Below, piece after piece: positions 17,227 to 25,445 of a stretch of DNA of 64,000 bases. Every line of letters starts with the position of its first letter. Within the stretch, counting starts at the first letter, position 1. The stretch spans positions 403,788 to 467,787 of the forward strand of contig NZ_QKQS01000006.1 of assembly GCF_003226555.1 (NCBI RefSeq). Direction: 5' to 3'. The notes below the pieces were generated by a model. That model was not told the DNA's origin, did not search any database, and saw only the letters and a list, made by a program, of their open reading frames with translations. A program made the translations under genes and the position numbers. This DNA comes from Rhodopseudomonas palustris (GTDB taxonomy: Bacteria; Pseudomonadota; Alphaproteobacteria; Rhizobiales; Xanthobacteraceae).

Positions 17227-18141
17227 TCAACTCCAGCTCACCAGCGGCGGCATCGAGCTCATGATGGTCTCGGTGTTGCCGCCGGTCTGCAGGCCGAACA
17301 TCGTGCCGCGATCGTACAGCAGATTGAACTCGACATAGAGGCCGCGGCAGGCGAGCTGCTGCGCCCGCTCTTCATCTGTCCACGGCTCGGCCATGCGCTT
17401 GCGCACGATGGCCGGATAGACCTCGAGCAACGCCGAGCCGACGTCGCGGGCGAAGGCGAAGTCGCGATCGAAATCGCCGCTGTTGAGATGGTCGAAGAAG
17501 ATCCCGCCGATGCCACGGGCGACGCCGCGATGCGGCAGGAAGAAGTAGCTGTCCGCCCACGGCTTGAACTTGTCGTAATAGCCGGGATCGTGGGCGTCGC
17601 AGGCCCGCTTCATCGCGGCATGGAAGGTCACCGCGTCTTCGGCGTCCTGGCTGCGCTGCTCCGGCAGCATCGGCGTCAGATCGGCGCCGCCGCCGAACCA
17701 GCCCTGCGACGTCGACAGAAATCGCGTATTCATGTGCACGGTCGGCACCCGCGGACTGCGCGGGTGCATGATCAGGCTGATACTGGTCGAGACATAGTCC
17801 AGGCTGACGCCATCGCCCGGCAGGTTTCTGGCCATCTCCGGCGTCAGTCTTCCGTTCGCCGACGAGGTGTGGATGCCGATCTTCTCGAACAGCCGGCCGT
17901 TCGACAGAAAACCGCCGACGCCGCCGCCGGAGCCGGTCTTGCGCTGCCAAGGCTTGTAGGTGAACGTCGCCGGCTCGCCGGGAAACAGCTCTGCCGGCGC
18001 TTCGCGCTCAAGTGTCTCGATCTCGGCGCAAATCCGATCGCGCAATCCCTCGAACCAAGCTCGCGCCTCGGTGCGGCGGGCCTCCACGGATGTTTGTTGC
18101 AAAGATGCGGGCGAGCGTTCGAGGTCTGTATCGATGGCCAT
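17227..18141 (-). CDS. hemF: Oxygen-dependent coproporphyrinogen III oxidase HemF
   Basis: Oxidative decarboxylation of coproporphyrinogen III to protoporphyrinogen IX using O2. 304 residues from MAIDTDLERSPASLQQTSVE; the frame is open 39 codons further but that stretch is unlike the family. Signature regions include KTGSGGGVGGFLSNGRLFEK, VHMNTRFLS, WFGGGADLTP and the C-terminal YVEFNLLYDRGTMFGLQTGG. A TGT-N12-TCA near-match (18162-18179) just upstream is a weak PpsR candidate. Confidence 0.96.
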   Translation of the reverse strand: MAIDTDLERSPASLQQTSVEARRTEARAWFEGLRDRICAEIETLEREAPAELFPGEPATFTYKPWQRKTGSGGGVGGFLSNGRLFEKIGIHTSSANGRLTPEMARNLPGDGVSLDYVSTSISLIMHPRSPRVPTVHMNTRFLSTSQGWFGGGADLTPMLPEQRSQDAEDAVTFHAAMKRACDAHDPGYYDKFKPWADSYFFLPHRGVARGIGGIFFDHLNSGDFDRDFAFARDVGSALLEVYPAIVRKRMAEPWTDEERAQQLACRGLYVEFNLLYDRGTMFGLQTGGNTETIMSSMPPLVSWS

Positions 18142-18253
18142 GGTCGTGATCCGTTGAACAATGTCAAGTATCGGTATCACGCTAGTGTGGCGGCTTCGAG
18201 AGATTTTGCAAATAAGTGGCGTTTGAACGGCGCCGAGGTGGTCACGCTCGCGG

Positions 18254-18392
18254 CCCATCCTTCGAGACGGTCGCTACGCGGCCTCCTCAGGGTGAGGTCG
18301 AAGCGAGCGGATGGCCTAGTTGAGATTCGCGGAGTGTCGCTACTCGCGATGTCCTCATGGCGAGGAGGCGCGCAGCGCCGTCTCGAACCATG
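18254..18392. repeat. Palindromic intergenic repeat (REP-like), copy 1
   Basis: Contains CATCCTTCGAGACGG... and later ...CGTCTCGAACCATG, with CCTCAGGGTGAGG and CCTCATGGCGAGGAGG palindromes between. The same CATCCTTCGAGAC / TCTCGAACCAT modules recur at 22.1 kb and 34.8 kb. It fills most of the gap between the crtB stop and the hemF start. No gene is convincing in 18142-18488. Confidence 0.75.
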
Positions 18393-18488
18393 CACCACCA
18401 AATGTCGGCGCAACCGCAGTTCGTGGATGTCCGGGTCATGCGCGGGCGCCAGCCCGGGCACGACGAAATTGAGACGGAGATCTGCCAA

Positions 18489-19556
18489 CTACACCCTACT
18501 GCGTTGCAGCATCTGGTCGCGGCGTTCGAGGCGGGTGAACAGGTCGACCAGCCAAGCGACCTTCTGCTCGATCGGTTTGACCTTCTGGCGCGGCGGCAGT
18601 TCGCGCACCGGATGCGCGATCACCGCGTCGACCAGAAACTTGGTTTCTTCCATGTCGCCGAACCTGGCGGGCAGATACTTCGCCGGCGCCCATTCGGTTT
18701 CCTGGAACGCCAGCAGCCGCGCCAGCACGGCGAGCTTGCGGCCGGTCGAGACCACCGCGCGGCTCGACACCGAATCGAGGCCGGAGCGTTCGACCTCGCG
18801 GCCGATCTCCGCATACAGCGCGCGCGCCGCGAAGATGCCGGGACGGCAGGAGCGCGGCAGATTGGCGATGCCGAGCGTGGCGCGATCGTACAGCGTATCC
18901 GCGGTGTCGATCAGCCGTTTGACGATGCTCGCGATCTCCGGCGTGAACTGCGGATTGGCGAGCCAGGTTTCCGGATCGAGGCCGGCTTCGCGCATCCACG
19001 ACAGCGGCATGTAGATACGGCCGTTGCGCGCGTCCTCGCCGATGTCACGGGCGATGTTGGTGAGCTGCATTGCGCAGCCGAGATCGCAGGCACGCGCCAC
19101 GATGTCGGGTTTGCGCTGGCCCATCACCAGGGTCATCATCACGCCGACGGTGCCGGCGACGCGGGCGCAATACGAATACAGGTCCGACAGCGTCTCGAAG
19201 CGGCGGCCCTGCGCGTCCCACTCCAGGCCCTCGATCAGCGCCTCGGGAATCGCCGGCGGAATCGAAAACCGCGCCACCACATCAGCGAAGGCGCGGTCGG
19301 ACGGATAGGCGCGCGGCACGCCGCGGCAGGCGCGATCGAGCCGGTCCTTCAGCACCTCGACGGCAGCAGCGCGATCGAGGCCGAGATCGACCGCGTCGTC
19401 GGCGACGCGACAGAACGCATACAGCGCGATCGCCGGATCGCTGATCCGCCGCGGCAGCACCTTGGAGGCCGCATGGAAGGTGTGCGAGCCTTCCTTGATC
19501 ATCTCACGGCAGGCCAGCATGTCGGATTGGGCCAACATATCGGATTGCAGACTCAT
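18489..19556 (-). CDS. crtB: Phytoene synthase CrtB
   Basis: Condenses two geranylgeranyl diphosphates to 15-cis-phytoene. 355 residues from MSLQSDMLAQSDMLACREMI, starting inside the crtI stop (ATGA overlap). The two Asp-rich signatures are visible: FCRVADDAVDLGLDRAAA near residue 48 and QLTNIARDIGEDARNGRIYMP near residue 164. The N-terminus carries a short direct duplication (SDMLAQSDMLA). Co-transcribed with crtI. Confidence 0.97.
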   Translation of the reverse strand: MSLQSDMLAQSDMLACREMIKEGSHTFHAASKVLPRRISDPAIALYAFCRVADDAVDLGLDRAAAVEVLKDRLDRACRGVPRAYPSDRAFADVVARFSIPPAIPEALIEGLEWDAQGRRFETLSDLYSYCARVAGTVGVMMTLVMGQRKPDIVARACDLGCAMQLTNIARDIGEDARNGRIYMPLSWMREAGLDPETWLANPQFTPEIASIVKRLIDTADTLYDRATLGIANLPRSCRPGIFAARALYAEIGREVERSGLDSVSSRAVVSTGRKLAVLARLLAFQETEWAPAKYLPARFGDMEETKFLVDAVIAHPVRELPPRQKVKPIEQKVAWLVDLFTRLERRDQMLQRSRV

Positions 19557-21088
19557 GATGTCACCAGACTGTCGGCCTCGGGGACCAGCGCATCGACAAC
19601 CCGCGCCGAGGACAGCACCCCGGGCAGGCCAGCGCCGGGATGCGTTCCGGCGCCGACGAGATAAAGCCGTTTGACGTCTTCGCTCTGATTGTGCGGCCTG
19701 AACCAGGCGCTCTGCCACAACACAGGCTCCAGACCGAACGCAGCGCCGCGGAACGACGACAGGCGGTCCTGGAAATCGAGCGGAGTCGTGATCTTGGAGG
19801 TCGCGATCTGGTTTTCCAGATCCGGCAGCACGGTGGCGCCGAGCATCTTGGCGATCGCGGCGCGATAGGGCTCCGCCTTGCTGTGCCAGTCGACATTGCC
19901 GAGCAGATTCGGCACCGGCGACAGCACATAGAAGGTATCGCACCCTTGAGGCGCGAGCGACGGATCGGTCGCGGTCGGGCGATGCAGATACAGGCTGAAA
20001 TCGTCCGCGACCACCTTGCGGCTGAAGATGTCGCTGATCAGTTCCTTGTAGCGCGGCCCGAGCAGAATGGTGTGGTGCTTGACGTCTTCGTAACGGCGCT
20101 TGGTGCCGAAGTACCAGACGAACAGGCTCATCGAGTAGCGCGACTTCTCGATCTTGGCGTCGGTCCAGCGCTTGCGCGTCTCCGGCGGCAACAGATAGCG
20201 ATAGGTCGAGGCCGAATCGGCGTTCGACACCACGATGTCGGCCTTAATCACTTCGCCGTCGGCGAGCTTGACGCCGCAGGCGGTGCCGTTCTCGACGACG
20301 ATCTGGCGGACATCCTGGTTGTAGCGGATCTCGTTGCCCTGGCCTTCGATCAGCTTGACGAGGCCGGTGACCAGCGCGCCGGTGCCGCCCATCGCCGAAT
20401 GCACGCCCCACTGCTTTTCGAGGTAGGTGATCAGGCAGTACACCGAGCTCGACATGAACGGGTTGCCGCCGATCAGGAGCGGATGGAAGCTGAACACCTG
20501 CCGCAGCTTCGGATCCTTGAAGTGCTTGGCAACCAGGCCGTAGACGCTGCGATAGCTCTCCAGCTTGATCATCGCCGGCGCGATCTTCAGCATGTCGGTG
20601 AAATGGTTGAACGGCTGATCGCCGAGCTGCTCGAAGCCGACTTTGAAGATCTCGTGCGAGGCCGCCATGAAGCGGTCGTAGGCCGGCACGTCGTCCGGGC
20701 AGAACTTCGCGATCTGGTCGAGCACCGCGTCGCGGTCGTCGGAGTAATCGAAATGCGTGCCGTCGTCGAAGCGGATGCGATAGAAGGGTGACATCGGCTT
20801 TAAGGTGATGTCGTCCGACATCCGCTTGCCGCACAGCTTCCACAGCTCTTCGAACAGATACGGCGCGGTGACGATGGTCGGCCCGGCGTCGAACGAAAAG
20901 CCGTCTTGCTTGTGGACGTAAGCGCGGCCACCGGCCTTATCGAGCTTCTCGAGAACGGTTACTCGATACCCTTTAGCGCCAAGTCGGACCGCCGCGGCCA
21001 AGCCGCCGAAGCCGGAGCCGATCACCACCGCATGCGGGGCACAATCACGAGGAAGACGGGGAGCAGGGTTGGGGCCAGGATCCAGCAT
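19553..21088 (-). CDS. crtI: Phytoene desaturase CrtI
   Basis: FAD-dependent stepwise desaturation of phytoene to neurosporene or lycopene. 511 residues from MLDPGPNPAPRLPRDCAPHA; a longer frame upstream would run through the PpsR boxes and is rejected. VVIGSGFGGLAAAVRLGAKGY is the FAD-binding fold and LYLVGAGTHPGAGLPGVLSS the C-terminal signature. Two perfect PpsR boxes lie within 62 bases upstream. Confidence 0.97.
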   Translation of the reverse strand: MLDPGPNPAPRLPRDCAPHAVVIGSGFGGLAAAVRLGAKGYRVTVLEKLDKAGGRAYVHKQDGFSFDAGPTIVTAPYLFEELWKLCGKRMSDDITLKPMSPFYRIRFDDGTHFDYSDDRDAVLDQIAKFCPDDVPAYDRFMAASHEIFKVGFEQLGDQPFNHFTDMLKIAPAMIKLESYRSVYGLVAKHFKDPKLRQVFSFHPLLIGGNPFMSSSVYCLITYLEKQWGVHSAMGGTGALVTGLVKLIEGQGNEIRYNQDVRQIVVENGTACGVKLADGEVIKADIVVSNADSASTYRYLLPPETRKRWTDAKIEKSRYSMSLFVWYFGTKRRYEDVKHHTILLGPRYKELISDIFSRKVVADDFSLYLHRPTATDPSLAPQGCDTFYVLSPVPNLLGNVDWHSKAEPYRAAIAKMLGATVLPDLENQIATSKITTPLDFQDRLSSFRGAAFGLEPVLWQSAWFRPHNQSEDVKRLYLVGAGTHPGAGLPGVLSSARVVDALVPEADSLVTS

Positions 21089-21097
21089 GGGTACCAC

Positions 21098-21115
21098 TGT
21101 AACAAAAAATTGACA
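21098..21115. promoter_or_regulatory. Perfect PpsR box upstream of crtI
   Basis: TGTAACAAAAAATTGACA is an exact TGT-N12-ACA, 10 bases upstream of the crtI ATG. Its closeness to the start suggests it overlaps the transcription start or leader. Confidence 0.78.
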
Positions 21116-21132
21116 GAGGGCTAGCGGCAATC

Positions 21133-21150
21133 TGTAAGCGGGTCCTGACA
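21133..21150. promoter_or_regulatory. Second perfect PpsR box upstream of crtI
   Basis: TGTAAGCGGGTCCTGACA is another exact TGT-N12-ACA. It sits 17 bases from the first box and 13 bases from the bchO stop. Two exact boxes in one 75-base gap are very unlikely by chance. Confidence 0.78.
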
Positions 21151-21163
21151 AGCCGTCTTTGAT

Positions 21164-22051
21164 CTATTCGATATTCTCCGGTTTTTCCGCGTAGCGTTCG
21201 ATCAGGGCTGCGATCAGGTCCGGACGCTCCTCGTGGGCCAGATGGCCCAGCGCCGGGATCCGCTCGATCACCGCTTTCGGCAATATTTCCCGGACCTTAA
21301 CCGCCACCGACGGCGGAATCGCGCGGTCGCCCTCGGCCGCCACCAGCACCAGCCGCGGCTTCAAATTCGGCAGTGCCTTCAACAGCGGTTCGAGATCCCA
21401 GTTCGCCATCATCCGCAGCGCGGCGGCGACGTGATGCGGGCTGGAGACCAGCTTGCCGTAGAGCTTGATGCCGGCCGGATCGATGGTGGAGCCGGTGTTG
21501 CCGAGCAGCCGCTCGACCGCGCCGCGGTGTCCGGCCTGCCAGGCAAACAGGCTGGGCACGAAGGGATTCATCACCAGCATCTTGGCGAGCGGCGAGAAGA
21601 AGCTCGCCGCCGGCCCGCCATAGGGCAGGAATGCGCCGTTGAGGCTGAACAGGATTTTGGGATCGATCGCGCCGTCGAGGCACATCCGGGCCAGAATCGC
21701 GGCGCCGGCCGAGTGCCCGACGACCAGTTCCGGCGAGACTTGGACCGCGCGCAGCAGCGCAGCGAGGTCGGACGCCATGCCGGGCAGTGACATCCGATGC
21801 CCGCGCGGCGATTGGGTGAAGCCGTGCCCGGGCAAATCGGGCGCGACGACGTGATAATGCTGCGCCAACAGCGGCGCCAAGCCACGCCAGGAGTGCGAGG
21901 CCGCGCCGGTGCCGTGGATCAGCAGGATCGCCGGAGACGTCGGCGATCCCATGCGTTGCACATGCCAGCGGAAGCCGCCGGCTTCGATGAAGCGGCTGGC
22001 CTCGCGATGAGGCCAATCCAGACCGTCGCGACTCCAGACCAGATCGCTCAC
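21164..22051 (-). CDS. bchO: BchO, alpha/beta hydrolase linked to magnesium chelatase
   Basis: Putative hydrolase that accompanies the Mg-chelatase genes in purple bacteria; its reaction is not established. 295 residues starting MSDLVWSRDGLDWPHREASR, a typical BchO start. Oxyanion region LLIHGTGAASHSWRGL, nucleophile elbow VVGHSAGAAI (Ser about 115) and late His in ALGHLAHEERP are in place. It is separated from bchI/bchD by about 3.4 kb, whereas other species often have bchIDO contiguous. Confidence 0.9.
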   Translation of the reverse strand: MSDLVWSRDGLDWPHREASRFIEAGGFRWHVQRMGSPTSPAILLIHGTGAASHSWRGLAPLLAQHYHVVAPDLPGHGFTQSPRGHRMSLPGMASDLAALLRAVQVSPELVVGHSAGAAILARMCLDGAIDPKILFSLNGAFLPYGGPAASFFSPLAKMLVMNPFVPSLFAWQAGHRGAVERLLGNTGSTIDPAGIKLYGKLVSSPHHVAAALRMMANWDLEPLLKALPNLKPRLVLVAAEGDRAIPPSVAVKVREILPKAVIERIPALGHLAHEERPDLIAALIERYAEKPENIE

Positions 22052-22069
22052 GGCACGCCTCGACTACAG

Positions 22070-22176
22070 GCCCCTCATGGTGAGGAGCCCGCTCTGCGGG
22101 CATCTCGAACCATGAGGATGCAGGACGCCATCCTTCGAGACGCGGCCCTGCGGGCCGCTCCTCAGGATGAGGCCCG
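22070..22176. repeat. Palindromic intergenic repeat (REP-like), copy 2
   Basis: CCCCTCATGGTGAGGAG, GCCCGCTCTGCGGGC, ATCTCGAACCATGAGG and CATCCTTCGAGACGCGG with CTCCTCAGGATGAGG make nested stem-loops. It shares modules with the elements at 18.3 and 34.8 kb and separates bchO from the upstream hydrolase gene. Confidence 0.75.
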
Positions 22177-22209
22177 TTGTGGGGAGAGGCAGTGAAATCG
22201 TTGCCGCCA

Positions 22210-23172
22210 CTACAGCGTCGCCCTACCCGTCCCCGTGACGCGGCCGAGAAACTCGTCGTAGGTTCGCATGAATTCCCCGGGCACCTCAAAATGCGGCATC
22301 GCGCCGGTTTGAAACACCGTGACGGTCCAGTTCGGACGCCCCTCCACCGTGGTCTTCAAGGTGTAGTCGACGAAGTCGCCGCGCACGCCGTGGCTGAACC
22401 ACACCGGCATCGACAGGTCCTGATAGATCCGCAGGATGTCCTGGCTGAACAGATAGCCGGCGACGAAGTAATACGGCGCGTGCTGGGCGCCCAGCTGATG
22501 CGTCGTTAGATAGTCGTAGTCGAGCATGCCCTGGTCGATGTTGGGCGTACCGAACGCCTTCTTCAAGAACCAGGCGATCACCGGCTTGGCGGTCAGCGCC
22601 TTGAAGATGCCCTCGCTCCACACCGGATTCTCGAAGAACGAATGCAGCCACGGAATCGCCCGCGAGCCGCGGGTCCAGCGTTGGTTCTTCTTGTCGAAGC
22701 CGGTCGGCGCCACCAGCGCCAGGCTGCGGAACGCCTGCGGCGTTTCGCTCGCCGCGCGGGCGAGGAATTCGCTGCCGAGCGACAGCGCCAGCGCGTCGAT
22801 CGGCGTGTCGGCGTGCGCCTTCTGAATCTCGGCGACTACGGAATGCACCGCATCCGTCATCATCCGAATGGTGTATTGACGCTTTGCGCGCGACGAATGA
22901 CCAAAGCCCGGCAATTCGATCGCATAAACCGGTCGGCTCCGTGCGTAGTGCTCGAAGATCGGCCGAACCTCGTAGGCCGAGCCTGCGGCATTGACGCTGT
23001 GGATCAGCAGCAAAGGCGGCTCGGACGTCGGCTCCGCCGGCGTTGCGGACCAGTAGGTCAGTCGACCGCCGAAACTGTCGATGTCGTGACGTTCGCCCGG
23101 GACCGGCGGCGGAAGCGCCGGATTTCCGCTGAGCGTCTCGGACGAAGCGGGGGTGGGTGCGGTTGCATTCAT
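22210..23172 (-). CDS. Alpha/beta hydrolase of the photosynthesis cluster, function unknown
   Basis: 320 residues from [20 protein letters not shown]; an ATG 16 codons upstream is possible. Alpha/beta fold: oxyanion region [34 protein letters not shown], putative nucleophile in [13 protein letters not shown] (A-x-S-x-G rather than G-x-S-x-G), Asp in GVRGDFVDY and His in [12 protein letters not shown]. Second hydrolase next to bchO and divergent from hemE, so a role in tetrapyrrole or quinone metabolism is possible. No close named relative is recognised. Confidence 0.8.
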   Translation of the reverse strand: MNATAPTPASSETLSGNPALPPPVPGERHDIDSFGGRLTYWSATPAEPTSEPPLLLIHSVNAAGSAYEVRPIFEHYARSRPVYAIELPGFGHSSRAKRQYTIRMMTDAVHSVVAEIQKAHADTPIDALALSLGSEFLARAASETPQAFRSLALVAPTGFDKKNQRWTRGSRAIPWLHSFFENPVWSEGIFKALTAKPVIAWFLKKAFGTPNIDQGMLDYDYLTTHQLGAQHAPYYFVAGYLFSQDILRIYQDLSMPVWFSHGVRGDFVDYTLKTTVEGRPNWTVTVFQTGAMPHFEVPGEFMRTYDEFLGRVTGTGRATL

Positions 23173-23282
23173 CTCGAAATTCCTATTCGCGGCATCTCCG
23201 CCGCAGGTCGGCGTGGTCAAGACGGTGCGCGCAGTGTATCAGACCGTCAAGAAGACTTGTCGTACAACAGTGGGTAGCTCTC

Positions 23283-24329
23283 TTGACACAGAATCTGGTG
23301 ACCAAACCGTTCATGGAAGTGCTTTCCGGCAACCGGCAGGCCTCTCCTCCGATGTGGATGATGCGGCAGGCCGGACGTTACCTGCCGGAATACCGCGCAA
23401 CGCGGGCGCAGGCCGGTAGTTTCCTCGATCTGTGCTTCAACGCGGAGCTCGCCGCCGAGGTGACGCTACAGCCGATCCGCCGATTCGGCTTCGATGCCGC
23501 GATCATCTTCTCCGACATTCTGGTGGTGCCTTACGCGCTCGGCCGCTCGGTGCGGTTCGAAGTCGGCGAAGGCCCGCGGCTCGACCCGCTGAACTCGCCC
23601 GATCTGGTCGGCACACTGAACAACGCGATCGATCTGTCCAAACTCGAGCCGGTGTTCGAAGCGCTGCGCATCGTCCGCCGCGAACTGAAGCCGGAAACCA
23701 CGCTGATCGGCTTCTGCGGCTCGCCGTTCACGGTGGCGACCTACATGGTGGCCGGTCAGGGCACCTCGGATCAGCATCCGGCGCGGCTGATGGCGTATCA
23801 GCACCCCGGCGCGTTCGCCAAGATCATCGACGTGCTGGTCGAGAGCTCGATTGCCTATCTGCTGAAGCAGCTCGAGGCCGGCGCCGACGTGCTGCAGATC
23901 TTCGACACCTGGGCCGGCATCCTGCCGCCGCGCGAATTCGAGAAGTGGTGCATCGAGCCGACCCGCCGGATCGTCGAGGGCATCCGCAAGGTCAAGCCGG
24001 GCACCAAGATCATCGGCTTCCCGCGCGGCGCCGGCGCGCTGCTGCCGGCCTTCGTCGAGCGCACCGGCGTCGACGCCGTCAGCATCGACTGGACCGCCGA
24101 GCCCGCCTTCGTGCGCGAGAAGGTGCAGACCAAGGTCGCAGTGCAGGGCAATCTCGATCCGCTGCTGCTGATCGCCGGCGGCTCGGCGCTCGACGAAGCG
24201 GTCGACGACGTGCTGAACAACTTCTCTGCCGGCCGTCACATCTTCAATCTCGGCCACGGCATCACACCCGACGCGTCGATCGCGCATGTCGAGCAGATGG
24301 TGAAGCGCGTCCGCGACTACAAGGCTTGA
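23283..24329 (+). CDS. hemE: Uroporphyrinogen decarboxylase HemE
   Basis: Decarboxylates uroporphyrinogen III to coproporphyrinogen III. 348 residues, assuming a TTG start ([19 protein letters not shown]), which gives the usual family length; a GTG at 23298 is an alternative. No strong ribosome-binding site is seen. Signatures [17 protein letters not shown] at about residues 22-38, [13 protein letters not shown] and [12 protein letters not shown] are all present. It is divergent from the hydrolase gene and ends in a clear terminator. Confidence 0.95.
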   Translation: MTQNLVTKPFMEVLSGNRQASPPMWMMRQAGRYLPEYRATRAQAGSFLDLCFNAELAAEVTLQPIRRFGFDAAIIFSDILVVPYALGRSVRFEVGEGPRLDPLNSPDLVGTLNNAIDLSKLEPVFEALRIVRRELKPETTLIGFCGSPFTVATYMVAGQGTSDQHPARLMAYQHPGAFAKIIDVLVESSIAYLLKQLEAGADVLQIFDTWAGILPPREFEKWCIEPTRRIVEGIRKVKPGTKIIGFPRGAGALLPAFVERTGVDAVSIDWTAEPAFVREKVQTKVAVQGNLDPLLLIAGGSALDEAVDDVLNNFSAGRHIFNLGHGITPDASIAHVEQMVKRVRDYKA

Positions 24330-24361
24330 AGCCAGGTCAGTTCGCGTCTGTCATGATTACC

Positions 24362-24397
24362 AAGAGCCGGCGCTCACCCGTCGGCTCTTTTGTTTTG
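24362..24397 (+). terminator. Rho-independent terminator of hemE
   Basis: AAGAGCCG (24362-24369) pairs with CGGCTCTT (24382-24389), followed by a T-rich run TTTTGTTTTG. Located 33 bases after the hemE stop. The rest of the gap, 24398-24674, shows no gene or motif I can support. Confidence 0.85.
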
Positions 24398-24674
24398 CCG
24401 CGTAGCGGCCAGTCCCCACAACCGTCCGCGGGAACTCGGTTGTGCAGACGCTTAGTTCCCGTTTCGAACCAACCAGCAACCCAGACGAGCATCGAAGCCG
24501 CTGCACGGCTGCGCCGGACGCCGGAGTTCCAGGTTCCCGAACAAGCTTATTCGCGACCACAACACTCCGATAACCAAAGTCGAAACGATTGGCGTGTAAC
24601 GATCGATCCCCAAGATCATCTGGGCTTCGAGTGCGTTACTGATCGACAGGTATTTCCCCGGGGGTCATTCCGCC

Positions 24675-25403
24675 GTGTCCGTCCAGCGATTTCTCAAGCA
24701 GCGCGCCGTCAACGTCACCGTCGGCGGGAACTACTCGCTCGCGAACTGGTACGATCAGCACGGCAAGCTGCGTCAATTTGCCTGTCGCACCAGCCGTGTC
24801 TCGCCGTTCCGGATGATCGTCGACGTTCCGGTGATCGGCCGCGTCGGTGATCGCATCTCGTCGTACTTCAGCGAGTTCGGCAAGCTGGATGGACACATCA
24901 GCGACACCCTGCCCGGTGGGTTCCTGCTCGAACTGGCGGTGACCCGCGCGATGCGCGAACGGCTGTCGAACCAATTGAGCTGGCTCGAACGGAAGATGCT
25001 GGACCCGGAGATCAGGGACGCGCGGGAACAGGCGCGAATCGTTCCGGCCTGCCCGCATTCGACGTTGATTCTGGCCGACGGTTCGATGCACACCTGCTTC
25101 GTGATCGACATGTCGATCTCGGGTGTTGCGGTGTCGGCGGACGTGCAGCCGGAGATCGGCACGCCGCTGGCGGTCGGGGGCTGTGTCGGCCGGGTGGTGC
25201 GTCACCGCTCCGACGGCTTCGCGGTGAAGTTCACAGAGCTGCAGAACCGCAGCGAGCTCGAGTGGCGGATCGCCCGTCCGCCGCAGCGGAACTCGACGGT
25301 CGGGGCGCGGGTCGAACGACTCGCCACCATCGAGACGTCGCCGCCTCCTCCGGTCACGCCGCGCGGTGCCGGAGACGACGACGCGTTCGTGCTCGACGCT
25401 TGA
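24675..25403 (+). CDS. PilZ-domain protein
   Basis: 242 residues from a GTG start; a GGGGG tract lies about a dozen bases upstream. The C-terminal half has a PilZ-like core (IDMSISGVAVSADVQPEIGTPLAVGG, residues ~149-174, then GRVVRHRSDGFAVKF), a cyclic-di-GMP binding fold. The N-terminal half (NVTVGGNYSLANWYDQHG, later SDTLPGGFLLEL) may be a second diverged PilZ domain. The expected RxxxR part is not clear. Convergent with bchD, 42 bases away. A link between phototrophy and c-di-GMP signalling is inference only. Confidence 0.72.
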   Translation: MSVQRFLKQRAVNVTVGGNYSLANWYDQHGKLRQFACRTSRVSPFRMIVDVPVIGRVGDRISSYFSEFGKLDGHISDTLPGGFLLELAVTRAMRERLSNQLSWLERKMLDPEIRDAREQARIVPACPHSTLILADGSMHTCFVIDMSISGVAVSADVQPEIGTPLAVGGCVGRVVRHRSDGFAVKFTELQNRSELEWRIARPPQRNSTVGARVERLATIETSPPPPVTPRGAGDDDAFVLDA

Positions 25404-25445
25404 GATCCAAAGTTTCCAGCAAACAAAGCGACAGCGGGACGACGA

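Noticed and set aside
18162..18179. TGT-N12-TCA motif before hemF as a PpsR box
   Set aside because: One outer base wrong and no second box close by; kept only as a weak remark in the hemF entry.
18177..18488. 103-codon minus-strand frame in the crtB-hemF gap
   Set aside because: Consists largely of the palindromic repeat translated; no ribosome-binding site or family.
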